From assembly GCA_965200045.1 (NCBI GenBank), contig OZ241330.1, positions 1 to 64,000 of the forward strand: DNA of 64,000 bases. The letters run 5' to 3'. Source of the DNA: Bin25 sp026709415. GTDB taxonomy: Bacteria; Bacteroidota; Bacteroidia; Flavobacteriales; Flavobacteriaceae. A program made the position numbers and the translations under genes. The notes below the pieces were generated by a model. The model worked only from the letters and a program-made list of their open reading frames with translations, ran no database searches and was not told the origin of the DNA. This document shows, piece by piece, positions 1-8,837 of the stretch; within the stretch, counting starts at the first letter, position 1, and the number at the start of each line of letters is the position of its first letter.

Positions 1-1
1 A

Positions 2-3001
2 TTAGAAACGGCCTTGAACCAGGCCGCGGCCAATAGCTTGTCCCAAGCCGATATTGAAAAACTCAAAGAGCAATTAGAGACGGCACAAGCGGCGGCGCTA
101 TCGACGGCTTTAGCCGGGATTCAAGCCGAACTCAAGAAATTAGAGGATGCCTTGACAGCGGCCTCGTCGGGGGCGTTGTCACAAGCGGATCTGGCCAAGC
201 TACAAACCGATTTTGAAGAAAAATTGGCCGCCCTCCAAAAAGAATTGACCGACGAGTTAGGCGATGGGGGTTTCCACAGTGGTGATGTCACCATCACGTC
301 GTCTGGCGGTTGGGCGGCCACCAAGATATCGCTCGCTGACAAAACACAAGTCAGTGGCAATATCACCATCAATACAAGCAATTTATCCGATGCGGAAGTG
401 AGTGAACTCATTGACTGGGTGGGCAAGATCACCTTGATTTATGGGGATTTAACCATCACCCATACCGATAAAGATAACGTGTTGAAATTCGCGAATCTCA
501 GCAGCGTGACCAATTTGAACGATAGTCAGCCTCATGCCCACTATCCTGAATTGGCAACAGCCAGCCAAGTCGTGTTAGGTTCGGATAAGATTTTAACCGT
601 GAAGCTGCCCAAACTAACCAAAACCATTTTTGACAGCGGTAAAGAATCGGAGGAAGAGGAAGAAGAAGATGCTCCTGATCATACGATTGAATTAGACGAA
701 GGCACCGAGCTCACCTTATCGGCTTTGGCTTCTTATGAGGCGGACTTATCCATCGACTTAGGGGGTAATGCTGCGGTGATTGATTTGAGTTCACTAGCAG
801 GAGTCTATAGTTTGAAAGCGGATGGCAAAAAAGATAAAGACAAAAACTTGACCATCATTGGTCCCGATGAAGTTTCCTTACCGGAGTTGACCACCTTGGC
901 CTTATTGCATGTCAAAGACGTGCGCAGCGTGACCGCTCCAAAAGTCAAGGGAGCCAATTTACAGATCAACGAAGATGTGGTCAGCGTGAATGTGGGCACC
1001 GATGAGGGCGCTCACATCAACACTTTGACGTTTACCGATGCGAATGATTTAGAGACCCTTCAAATCGGTGGGAATCCCGCCGCGGCCAATAAAGGCGGCA
1101 CGGTGGTCACCCTCAATGCAGAGAGCACGCCGGATCTCGAAAGAGCCCATATCCATGGGGGGTTTTCCGTCACGGTGGATGGTTTGGATGATTTTGAAGA
1201 AATCATCACAGCCAGAAGCATCACTTCGCAAGTGGTTTTGAGAGGCACCGGCATCGAAGGCGATTTGGTCTTGGGTCATGAAAGTGGAGCTAATGGGATT
1301 TTAGTCATCGAGCATAATACGGATATCGAATCCTTGGCAGCCGATAAAGTCAATAAACTCAAAGGCCTCTACGTCAAAGGCAACCATGATTTAGAAACCG
1401 TCAGTTTTGATGCGTTTAAAGTCCCCGGAAAACAAACTCTGGGTACAGGAGAGAAATGGTTTGAGGGAGATGGTTTTGTCATTGGTAAAGCGGGCTATGG
1501 GGCTTATAATGATAGTGCTGAAAATCCCAATGACAACAAAAACAATTTGATTGCCAAAGAAATCACACAAGAGATTTTGAAAAGCAACAAATCGGTGGAT
1601 CGTGCTGGAAAAATCGTCGACGAGACGGGTTTGAGTGATTTGGTGGATGTCTTAAAACACGCTGACACCAAGCGAGCGGTGATTTCCTTTGATGGCACGG
1701 AGGCTTTTAAAGGCCAAAGCAAAACGGCCGAGGCGGTCGAACTGGAAACAGACGAAGACAACCATGAAGATTTGATCTTATTCCGAAAAGGCACAGCCAA
1801 TATCAAGGGATCTGCTGGAGCGGCCAAAAGAGTGTTTTTAGTGAGTGGCTCGATTGAAGCCAGTTCAGACCTGACCATCGGCGTCGGAGGAACGGGCTTT
1901 ACTTCTTTTAACAGACCGATTAACCTTACGGATGGTGGTTCGGTCAAAAACTGGGTGAACGATATCAATGATGATGAAGTGAAAGACTTTTTTGATACCA
2001 ATGATGTGGAAATCAGTGCCGAAGTGGGCGGGCATCCTCAAGGATGGCTTACTTTTTACGACGACAGAGAAGGTAATTTTGATAGCGATACGATTGGAAA
2101 CCAGGATAATGATAGCAATGCAACTCCAAACGACAATCCGATTGGTTCCATTAAATTAACCATAGGGAATACGAGAACCGGGACGTATTCGCATCAAGTG
2201 GTTCTTCAAAAAGTAGATGATGATAATCCACTAAAAGACAATGTTCCATTTAGTGCGACACAAAAGAATGCCATCACCTACCTCAATGCAGATAATAATA
2301 CGAATGATGATACGAATCGTGGTTATAATAACTTGGATGCATTGGGAGATATTTTAATTTCTGCCTTTCCTCCTTTCAATGCAGATGCGAGTGACCCAAC
2401 CCGTCCTGATGGTGTGGCAGAACATGTCCCTTTTGGGATTAATGATAGAGCCGATGACATTAGAGTCGATACCGATGCTGAAAATTCAGATGATGTGGCC
2501 GTTGTCGGCGTCTTAGATGCCCAAAGGATTCCTGATAGTAGTATTGATATCAAAATTGAGAATAAGATAGAAGTTCCAAAGCTTGATGATGATGACGAAA
2601 TTGTTACGGATGATGATGATAATACGGTTTATGTAAAATCGACCTTTTTCCAACCTGGCGGTGGCACGGGAAACAAAGTTGGAATCAGACATAAAAACAT
2701 CAAAAACAATCTCAACACCATCCAGATTACGTTGACATCCAAAGCGGCTGGAGAAGATGAGACTACCATCGGAGATCCTGTTGAAGAAACAGGTGGTGAC
2801 GAGGATAATTATACTTTACCAACACCACCAACTAGTATAGAGGGTGCTACTGGTGCCACAGTTTTTGGAACGGGTACGATTGTAGAGTTACCCATTGGAG
2901 ATGATAATCCTAGAAGGTCTTCTTTGCCAAAAGCGGGAACAGATACGGCTGGAGCAGCCACAAGAGGAGGGGCTGAATTTAATCGACTCAGTTGGTTATA
3001 A
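2..3001 (+). CDS. Large coiled-coil/beta-repeat surface-type protein, 5' end outside window
   Basis: The frame is open to the window edge, so the N-terminus and any signal peptide are missing. The first ~75 visible residues are an Ala/Gln/Leu/Lys-rich heptad coiled coil with an internal repeat (LSQAD followed by I/L, E/A, KL, seen twice). The rest alternates short hydrophobic strands and Asn/Asp turns, like the receptor-L/leucine-rich beta-solenoid folds of Bacteroidota cell-surface proteins. A Glu-rich stretch lies near residue 210, and Asp-rich stretches (DDDDE, DDDDN) near residues 855-865 could bind divalent metal. No enzyme motif is visible and no C-terminal sorting domain is recognised; the protein ends RLSWL. 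Base composition changes inside the gene: up to about 2,040 it is clearly richer in G and C than the rest of the window, then it becomes AT-rich. Surface or adhesin-like function is inferred from architecture only. Confidence 0.6.
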   Translation, partial: LETALNQAAANSLSQADIEKLKEQLETAQAAALSTALAGIQAELKKLEDALTAASSGALSQADLAKLQTDFEEKLAALQKELTDELGDGGFHSGDVTITSSGGWAATKISLADKTQVSGNITINTSNLSDAEVSELIDWVGKITLIYGDLTITHTDKDNVLKFANLSSVTNLNDSQPHAHYPELATASQVVLGSDKILTVKLPKLTKTIFDSGKESEEEEEEDAPDHTIELDEGTELTLSALASYEADLSIDLGGNAAVIDLSSLAGVYSLKADGKKDKDKNLTIIGPDEVSLPELTTLALLHVKDVRSVTAPKVKGANLQINEDVVSVNVGTDEGAHINTLTFTDANDLETLQIGGNPAAANKGGTVVTLNAESTPDLERAHIHGGFSVTVDGLDDFEEIITARSITSQVVLRGTGIEGDLVLGHESGANGILVIEHNTDIESLAADKVNKLKGLYVKGNHDLETVSFDAFKVPGKQTLGTGEKWFEGDGFVIGKAGYGAYNDSAENPNDNKNNLIAKEITQEILKSNKSVDRAGKIVDETGLSDLVDVLKHADTKRAVISFDGTEAFKGQSKTAEAVELETDEDNHEDLILFRKGTANIKGSAGAAKRVFLVSGSIEASSDLTIGVGGTGFTSFNRPINLTDGGSVKNWVNDINDDEVKDFFDTNDVEISAEVGGHPQGWLTFYDDREGNFDSDTIGNQDNDSNATPNDNPIGSIKLTIGNTRTGTYSHQVVLQKVDDDNPLKDNVPFSATQKNAITYLNADNNTNDDTNRGYNNLDALGDILISAFPPFNADASDPTRPDGVAEHVPFGINDRADDIRVDTDAENSDDVAVVGVLDAQRIPDSSIDIKIENKIEVPKLDDDDEIVTDDDDNTVYVKSTFFQPGGGTGNKVGIRHKNIKNNLNTIQITLTSKAAGEDETTIGDPVEETGGDEDNYTLPTPPTSIEGATGATVFGTGTIVELPIGDDNPRRSSLPKAGTDTAGAATRGGAEFNRLSWL

Positions 3002-3039
3002 TCATCATAACTTAAGAGTCCCCACTCCTTTAAACTTAA

Positions 3040-3068
3040 AAGCCCTTCGATTGAAGGGCTTTTTTTTA
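3040..3068 (+). terminator. Rho-independent terminator
   Basis: A perfect 8-bp stem (AGCCCTTC/GAAGGGCT, loop GATT, 3041-3060) is followed by a run of seven T. It lies 40 bp after the stop of the large surface-type gene and should end that transcript. Confidence 0.92.
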
Positions 3069-3581
3069 TGTGAATTGACTCATAGAGATTTTGAATTGCT
3101 ATACCATCAATTGATCATGGATTGGAAATCAAATACCTAAAAAATGAATGTCAAAATTTTAAATCCACCAACCCCATACTTTGTTTGAGATAGAAAAAGC
3201 CTTATTGAAGCCATCATGATAAGAAAAACAACCAATTAAGTATAACTCCAATATTGAAATTTTTTAAATATTGACCTCTCGATTGACTGAGTATAGTCAT
3301 TGCATTGATGTGCTAAAACGTTAGCAAATTCAAGCTCACGATGTAACAAACAATTAGAGCTCCATTCTATTGGGGATAGAACAATTTTCTTCACTTCAAT
3401 GTACATCTCAAAAATTGGCAAAAAAGAAGCAACTTGTCTTCGACTAATTTTAAATTGACTTTTCTTTAGTTTGAGGAATTAAAATGTAAAAAAGGCGATG
3501 GCTTTTGGCATTTTTGCATCATGTTCCCATTTGATTTTGGTAATCCTTTAAACTGAATGGCTGAATGTCGATACAGTTGTC
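3069..3581. other. Intergenic stretch without a recognisable gene
   Basis: AT-rich DNA of about 510 bp. The short open frames inside have no recognisable features and I do not support any of them. No repeat or RNA gene was seen. Confidence 0.5.
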
Positions 3582-3857
3582 ATGACTGAAAAAGAACCTC
3601 CAACAAAAAAAATAATCGGCTTTAAACCCTCTAAAGATTTACTTTGGAAGAACTTATCGATGGGCATCATGAATTATTTTAAACGCCCTTCTCGAAAGAT
3701 GTTTTGGTATAATTTCTCAACGATTATCGTTCTGATGACCTTGTCGGGGTATCTCGTTGGAAAAATTCAAAATCATATCAACCACTATGATTTAATAAAA
3801 CGAGGCGTTCCAGAACTTGAAGAACATGAGATAACATTGAATTCAATCATAGACTGA
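3582..3857 (+). CDS. Small single-span membrane protein, unknown function
   Basis: A 91-residue protein with a basic, hydrophilic N-terminus (about 45 residues, several Lys/Arg), one clear hydrophobic segment around residues 47-65, and an acidic C-terminal tail. I do not recognise the family. It starts with ATG at 3582 and ends 5 bp before the next small membrane-protein gene, so the two are probably co-transcribed. The positive-inside rule places the N-terminus in the cytoplasm. The pair lies between a terminator upstream and the convergent permease gene downstream, which gives no functional clue. Confidence 0.5.
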   Translation: MTEKEPPTKKIIGFKPSKDLLWKNLSMGIMNYFKRPSRKMFWYNFSTIIVLMTLSGYLVGKIQNHINHYDLIKRGVPELEEHEITLNSIID

Positions 3858-3862
3858 GCGCC

Positions 3863-4231
3863 ATGCCCATTTCAAATAATATAGGAATATTGATACTGAT
3901 TGTATTAGCTCCCATATTGATTTTTTTGATTCCACTATACCATGTGATCTTCAAACAACCCAAAAATCGATTTTGCATTCCATTATATGTTTTTGGAGCC
4001 ATATTTTCATTCTTTTGGGGCATTAATTTAGCTATACTTGATGGACAAAACCATCTTGAAAACCATGTCTTTGAACTAAAATGGACCGATTCTAAAAATC
4101 AATCCAAACATATCGCTAGACTATATTATAAAGAAGGCAAACCATTGGATTTACAAGCTAGATTCAAAAGAACCATCGATACTTATGTCAATGACGCTAA
4201 AAAAGAGTTTTATGAATTTCTTTTAGATTGA
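3863..4231 (+). CDS. Small two-span membrane protein, unknown function
   Basis: A 122-residue protein with two hydrophobic segments (about residues 7-29 and 39-58) followed by a soluble, Lys-rich C-terminal half. I do not recognise a family. The ATG at 3863 follows the preceding small membrane gene by 5 bp, so the two form a likely two-gene operon. By the positive-inside rule the soluble tail may face either side. It could be part of a small envelope complex with its neighbour, but nothing in the sequence shows this. Confidence 0.5.
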   Translation: MPISNNIGILILIVLAPILIFLIPLYHVIFKQPKNRFCIPLYVFGAIFSFFWGINLAILDGQNHLENHVFELKWTDSKNQSKHIARLYYKEGKPLDLQARFKRTIDTYVNDAKKEFYEFLLD

Positions 4232-4362
4232 TTCCATTTTACATGATGAGTTACTCCAGAAATCAAGCCACATAATGAATCTAGTTTTGTCTCCTATAAC
4301 GACCCATTACTGTTGTTTAATCAAAAAAACATACCATTAAGTATTGAAGACATGATCATCCT

Positions 4363-5574
4363 TTAGCTATAGCCTAGTTTTGTTTTTTGTTTTCCAATAC
4401 CATAAGTGGTCCACCAAGAACACAAGACGCCCAATACAATAACCGTCAACAAGACGAGCAACAAATTCGTGAATTCAAAACGAACGGGATACGGCAAGAA
4501 CGTTCCTGGAACATACAAAAAGGGCTTTTTACTTTGAATCAAAACAAGAGTGGAACCCAATAAAAGGCCGAAGCACACACCAATACAACAAATCTGCAAT
4601 CCAACATAAAAAAATATGTGCCGAATTTGTTGGAGTGTTAACCCCAAAGAAAGAAATATGCTGAATTGAGGTTTTTTGACGATAATCATCATGATCAATG
4701 AGCCAACCACATTAAAAAGGGCAATGATCATTACCAATGTAAAAATGAAATAAATAGCCAAATGTTCATTGTTAAGCATTCTGTAGAGAGCGGCATTTTG
4801 TTCCAACTTCGTTTTTATGACAAATGGTTGTTCAATCAAAGTGTTTAAATCATCATGGAGTTCTTTCATTGAATAAAATGGACTGGTTGTTAATAAAAGT
4901 GAACTGTATTGATTTGGATTTAATTCCAAGAGCTTTTGAGCTGATTCTAACGAACTATAGACATAACGGTTATCAAGCTCTTGACTGATCTGGTAAAAAC
5001 CGACGACATTAAATGGCTCTGTTGTATACCCTCTTGCAAAAAATCCCAAACGCTTTGGTTTTTTTGGAACCATTATTTGTATTATTTCATTTTCTCGAGC
5101 CCCGATCATGTCCAATTCTGAAACAATACCATACCCCATAATCACTTGCTTGGATTCTTTAATTGGCCAAAAACCATACGGCATGATGGTATCCAGTGGT
5201 ATAATTCGATTGTACTCCGGCTTCACCCCTTTAATAAAGGCAACTTGATTTCTTTGCCCTCGATTTAAAAACACTTTTTCTTGGATTTCTGGCGTGGCCA
5301 ACTGAATTTTTTCATTTTGATTGATTCTTTGCAAAGTCAAAGAATCAATAGTGATATACTTTCCTTCTTTGGGAAAAACAGTATAGGGGGCATAAAAAAA
5401 GTTATTAAGCGATAATCCAAATTCCTTAAGGCCTCCAAAAGCACTCAATACTACAAATAAGGCCATTGAAATAATAATAATTAAAATCAATGCAAGGAGA
5501 TTGATGCGATTGACAATCGTTTGTTGATTTGGTGAAAAAAGATACCGGAATGCGACTTTAAATGATAACAACAA
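4363..5574 (-). CDS. LolC/LolE-like (FtsX/MacB-type) ABC transporter permease
   Basis: A 403-residue protein with the FtsX/LolCE topology: one N-terminal membrane helix (about residues 22-48), a large extracytoplasmic domain (about 50-265) and three C-terminal helices (about 270-296, 320-346, 370-392). In the family this permease pairs with a LolD-type ATPase to extract lipoproteins from the inner membrane or to drive a mechanotransmission step. No ATPase gene is adjacent here. It lies 17 bp downstream of rbfA on the same strand, an arrangement commonly seen in Bacteroidota. The start is taken as TTG at 5574 because no ATG precedes the first conserved segment. The exact substrate is unknown; the family assignment is good, the lipoprotein role is inferred. 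Confidence 0.8.
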   Translation of the reverse strand: MLLSFKVAFRYLFSPNQQTIVNRINLLALILIIIISMALFVVLSAFGGLKEFGLSLNNFFYAPYTVFPKEGKYITIDSLTLQRINQNEKIQLATPEIQEKVFLNRGQRNQVAFIKGVKPEYNRIIPLDTIMPYGFWPIKESKQVIMGYGIVSELDMIGARENEIIQIMVPKKPKRLGFFARGYTTEPFNVVGFYQISQELDNRYVYSSLESAQKLLELNPNQYSSLLLTTSPFYSMKELHDDLNTLIEQPFVIKTKLEQNAALYRMLNNEHLAIYFIFTLVMIIALFNVVGSLIMMIIVKKPQFSIFLSLGLTLQQIRHIFFYVGLQICCIGVCFGLLLGSTLVLIQSKKPFLYVPGTFLPYPVRFEFTNLLLVLLTVIVLGVLCSWWTTYGIGKQKTKLGYS

Positions 5575-5591
5575 ACAATATAAAATACGAG

Positions 5592-5975
5592 TTAAATCAA
5601 TTCTTCAGAGATACCTGAGTTCTGGTTTCTGAAAATAGCTTGCTCAATGCCTTGGATGTAATCTAAGGTATCATCCAAATAAAAATGGATGTCTGGAAAT
5701 CGCTTCATTTGTTTTCCATATCTTTTGACCATATCGTATTTGATTTGAGCTCTATTTTTTTCAAGTTGATCAATCATTGATTGGCCATTATCTGTGGGAA
5801 AAACACTTAAATAAATTTTGGCTAAAGAACCATCAGCAGTAACGCGCACATTGGACACACTAATGATTAATCTCGAAACACTTTCTTTTTTTGAAACCTC
5901 CAAAAAATATTGTGAAAAGGTTTTTTGAAGTAATCGATTGATTTTTTTTTGTCTTTGAGTCAACTTTGGTTCCAT
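5592..5975 (-). CDS. rbfA: 30S ribosome-binding factor A
   Basis: RbfA is a late maturation factor of the 30S subunit, binding near helix 1 of 16S rRNA during cold adaptation and assembly. The 127-residue length fits the family. The N-terminal basic segment and the KH-like fold are visible: a conserved VTADGSLAKIYLSVF strand-turn-strand, then a helix rich in charged residues, then the RFPDIHFYLDDTLDYI block near the C-terminus, which is the family's most recognisable signature. It is the first gene of a two-gene unit with the LolC-like permease 17 bp downstream. ATG at 5975 is the only sensible start. Confidence 0.92.
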   Translation of the reverse strand: MEPKLTQRQKKINRLLQKTFSQYFLEVSKKESVSRLIISVSNVRVTADGSLAKIYLSVFPTDNGQSMIDQLEKNRAQIKYDMVKRYGKQMKRFPDIHFYLDDTLDYIQGIEQAIFRNQNSGISEELI

Positions 5976-6248
5976 GTGTCAAAATTAAAATTTTGTTAGC
6001 CTTCTTTATTTGGTTTGTGGACTAAATCATATTTCCATGTGAAGGCTATCTTTCTTTCCATTTTTTAAATCTGAAGCAGATAAGCTAAACAGGATTTTTT
6101 GGACTGTCCCCAGTGTTCACCATGACTTTGAACTAACCATTTATGAATGGGGGAGACACCTTTACGATAAAATACAGTCTTCTTTATTTGACGATAGGTT
6201 GATCCATATTTTTATTTTTTGATTTAAAAATTCAGACAACTCATCAAT

Positions 6249-6280
6249 TTAAGGCGTAAGAACCCTTCAAGTTGCCTTAA
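6249..6280 (+). promoter_or_regulatory. Inverted repeat just upstream of the hydroxyproline pair
   Basis: Seven-bp arms (TTAAGGC 6249-6255, GCCTTAA 6274-6280) with an 18-nt spacer end 10 bp before the reductase ATG. This could be an operator or an RNA hairpin controlling the hydroxyproline genes. The rest of the 315-bp gap from rbfA holds nothing recognisable. Confidence 0.3.
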
Positions 6281-6290
6281 TTTTATCTTG

Positions 6291-7265
6291 ATGCAAAAAA
6301 ACAAAACTCCTTGTTTCATTTCTAAACGATTTATAGAAAACAACACTGATTTTCCTTCTCTAATTGCTTTATTAGAACAAGCCTTTGCCGATAATACCAT
6401 AGACGTACCGACACGACATCATCATGTTATTCCAAATAAACCAAACTCATATCCCAACACGCTATTGATCATGCCAGCTTGGGAAAACGGGTATGATACA
6501 GGCATTAAGATAGTGACCGTCAGCACCAACAATGCTAAACAAAATCGCCCTTCAATCCAAGGGAGCTACCTCTACATAGATGCTCTTACAGGTCAAAAAA
6601 AAGCGGATATCGAAGCCACTAGCCTAACTGCTTACAGAACAGCGGCAACCTCTGCTTTAGCTTCTAAATATTTATCCTTAAATACGGCTAGTTCTCTTTT
6701 GATGATCGGTACCGGAACGTTAGCTATTCCTCTGATACTGGCCCATCATAGCATCAGAAATCTGAAAAAGGTATTTGTTTGGGGAAGAAATATTCCAAAA
6801 GTAAACCATGTTGTTGATCAATTAAAAAATCAAACTTTTGAAGTTTCATCAACTGATTCTATTGAAAAAGTCGTTGGTCAAGCTGATATTATTTGTGCTG
6901 CAACATTATCTAAAACCCCTTTAATCAAAGGGGAATACCTGAGATCTGGTCAACATGTGGATTTGGTTGGATCATTTAAACCCGACCACCGCGAATCCGA
7001 TAATCAATGCATTATTAGATCCGCTTTATTTGTTGATACGCTTCAAAATATTAACCAAAGTGGGGATCTTGATATTCCAATAAAAAAAGGAGTGATTTCT
7101 TCTGACGATGTAGAAGCCGATTTATTTGATCTGTGTGGAGGTAAAAACCTTGGAAGAAAATCCGAAAATCAAATCACGCTATTCAAATCTGTAGGATACG
7201 CGCTTGAAGATCTTGTGGCAGCGAGGTATTACTACAATCTATTTACTAATGTCAACAAACGCTAA
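6291..7265 (+). CDS. Ornithine cyclodeaminase/mu-crystallin family; probable delta1-pyrroline-2-carboxylate reductase
   Basis: A 324-residue member of the ornithine cyclodeaminase/mu-crystallin family. Visible hallmarks are the substrate-binding region with TAYRTAATSALASKYL, and a Rossmann NAD(P) site starting MIGTGTLAIPLILAH with the partner residues WGRN further on. Family members either deaminate ornithine to proline or reduce delta1-pyrroline-2-carboxylate to L-proline. The coupled downstream gene is a trans-3-hydroxyproline dehydratase, which makes pyrroline-2-carboxylate, so the reductase role is the better inference: together they would turn trans-3-hydroxy-L-proline into L-proline. 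ATG at 6291 is preferred to the TTG just before it. The 3' end overlaps the next gene by 17 bp. Confidence 0.8.
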   Translation: MQKNKTPCFISKRFIENNTDFPSLIALLEQAFADNTIDVPTRHHHVIPNKPNSYPNTLLIMPAWENGYDTGIKIVTVSTNNAKQNRPSIQGSYLYIDALTGQKKADIEATSLTAYRTAATSALASKYLSLNTASSLLMIGTGTLAIPLILAHHSIRNLKKVFVWGRNIPKVNHVVDQLKNQTFEVSSTDSIEKVVGQADIICAATLSKTPLIKGEYLRSGQHVDLVGSFKPDHRESDNQCIIRSALFVDTLQNINQSGDLDIPIKKGVISSDDVEADLFDLCGGKNLGRKSENQITLFKSVGYALEDLVAARYYYNLFTNVNKR

Positions 7266-8310
7266 GCCCTTTCAACCCAATTTTCATTTAAATCCTAAAA
7301 AACATTGGCTTGAAATACAAACCATAGACCTGCATACCTGTGGCCAACCCCTAAGAGTAATCAGTAATGGATTGCCTACATTAAAAGGAAATAATGTGCT
7401 GGCATTTAGAAAAGATTTTCAAATCCGATTTGAGCACTATCGAAAAATATTAATCCATGAACCACGGGGTCATAAGAATATGTATGGTTGTGCTTTAACA
7501 CCACCAAATGATTCAAAGGCAAAGTTTGGAGTTGTATTTTTTCATAATCAAGGTTATTCCACCATGTGTGGTCATGCTATTATTGCTTTGACCACACTAG
7601 CTTACCATCTCCATTGGATTTCCAACAAAAATCAAAATACTCTGTATATCGATGCTCCCTGTGGAAGAATTAAAAGTTGGCCAATCATTGAATCTGACGA
7701 ATTGGCTGGCACGGGATTTTTAGGCGTTCCCAGTTTTGTTTTGAAACTCGATGGTGAACTAGACATTCTAGAACTCGGAAAAATCAAATTTGATATTGCT
7801 TACGGAGGAGCCTTTTATGCCTATGTCGATCTGACTAAAAATTCTTTAAACATTAATTTAGAGACTACTGAAATTCAAGAAATATGCAACCTGGGCATGA
7901 AAATCAAAAAAGCTGTCATGGCTAGCTCTATTGAAATCAAACATCCTTTTGTAAAAGATTTAAGCTTTTTGTACGGGACTATTTTTTATGCTCCATCCAA
8001 AAATCCAATGATTTATTCGAGAAATGTTTGTGTTTTTGCCAATGGTCAAATTGATCGTTCTCCTACCGGTAGCGGAATCATGGGACGATTGGCATTACTA
8101 CACAAAAGGAACGAAATTCAGATAAATCAAGCAATCAAAGTAGAAAGTATCCTAGGGACAACCTTTACCGGAATGATTAAAAACGAACTAACTTATGGTC
8201 CTAATCAAGCCATCATGCCCTCTATTTCTGGAAATGCTTACATCACTGGAAAACATACCTTTTGTATCAATCCCAAAGATCCGTTTCCCAATGGATTCGA
8301 ACTTGGTTAA
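7249..8310 (+). CDS. Proline racemase-family trans-3-hydroxy-L-proline dehydratase
   Basis: A 353-residue member of the proline racemase superfamily. The first catalytic cysteine is present (MCGH, Cys107), but the second catalytic position is Thr273 in DRSPTGSG instead of Cys. In characterised members a Cys/Thr pair marks trans-3-hydroxy-L-proline dehydratase rather than a racemase or epimerase. The reaction gives delta1-pyrroline-2-carboxylate, the substrate of the reductase encoded immediately upstream. The start is placed at ATG 7249 (MSTNAKPF); a longer frame exists, but its extra residues only re-read the end of the upstream gene. The 17-bp overlap implies translational coupling. No transporter or regulator for hydroxyproline lies next to the pair. 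Confidence 0.85.
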   Translation: MSTNAKPFQPNFHLNPKKHWLEIQTIDLHTCGQPLRVISNGLPTLKGNNVLAFRKDFQIRFEHYRKILIHEPRGHKNMYGCALTPPNDSKAKFGVVFFHNQGYSTMCGHAIIALTTLAYHLHWISNKNQNTLYIDAPCGRIKSWPIIESDELAGTGFLGVPSFVLKLDGELDILELGKIKFDIAYGGAFYAYVDLTKNSLNINLETTEIQEICNLGMKIKKAVMASSIEIKHPFVKDLSFLYGTIFYAPSKNPMIYSRNVCVFANGQIDRSPTGSGIMGRLALLHKRNEIQINQAIKVESILGTTFTGMIKNELTYGPNQAIMPSISGNAYITGKHTFCINPKDPFPNGFELG

Positions 8311-8599
8311 ACCTTCTGTTGTTGTGAATGTTATTGGGATTTCTTTTCAACTTATTTAACTGAATTTTTCTGGTTTAGGGGCCCTTAAAACCTTGGTGCA
8401 CATCATTGTATTGACTTCCAAATTCAAAAAAAGGCTTTAATTTTCCATCCCTTTTTATAGACTTTATGAAATAAATATAAGCGAGATTTTTCACAAATCT
8501 CAATTGATGAGTCCCTATTCCAGTGTTGAATTCAATGAGCCCATACCCTTAAATACGATCTATCATGCATTTAAATCCGTTATCTTTGACCGACTTTTT

Positions 8600-8676
8600 G
8601 GTCCTATAGCTCAGTTGGTTAGAGTAGCTGACTCATAATCAGTTGGTCCCTGGTTCGAGCCCAGGTGGGACCACCA
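8600..8676 (+). tRNA. tRNA with CAT anticodon (elongator Met or Ile2)
   Basis: A full 77-nt cloverleaf can be drawn: acceptor GGTCCTA/TGGGACC, D arm with GGTT, anticodon arm GCTGA-CTCATAA-TCAGT, T arm CCTGG-TTCGAGC-CCAGG, discriminator A and an encoded CCA end. The anticodon is CAT. Elongator methionine and lysidine-modified isoleucine tRNAs share this anticodon and cannot be separated with certainty here. The flanking DNA contains no other tRNA. Confidence 0.95.
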
Positions 8677-8837
8677 GAATCAACCGTGATGGTCTAAAAA
8701 AGGATTATTGCGGTTTTTTGTTTGAGTGTAAAAGCTATAGTAGAATCACATCACCACTTCGTTTTAATTTCTACATTCAATAGTTTACTTTTACAGATCA
8801 ATCAAAAAACCAAATTCTCAAAATTTTTAATATAAGC

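Noticed and set aside
1504..2001. Long minus-strand open frame of 165 codons inside the surface-type gene
   Set aside because: It is antisense to a continuous, repeat-containing protein frame and has no recognisable motif; the GC-richer composition explains the long antisense frame.
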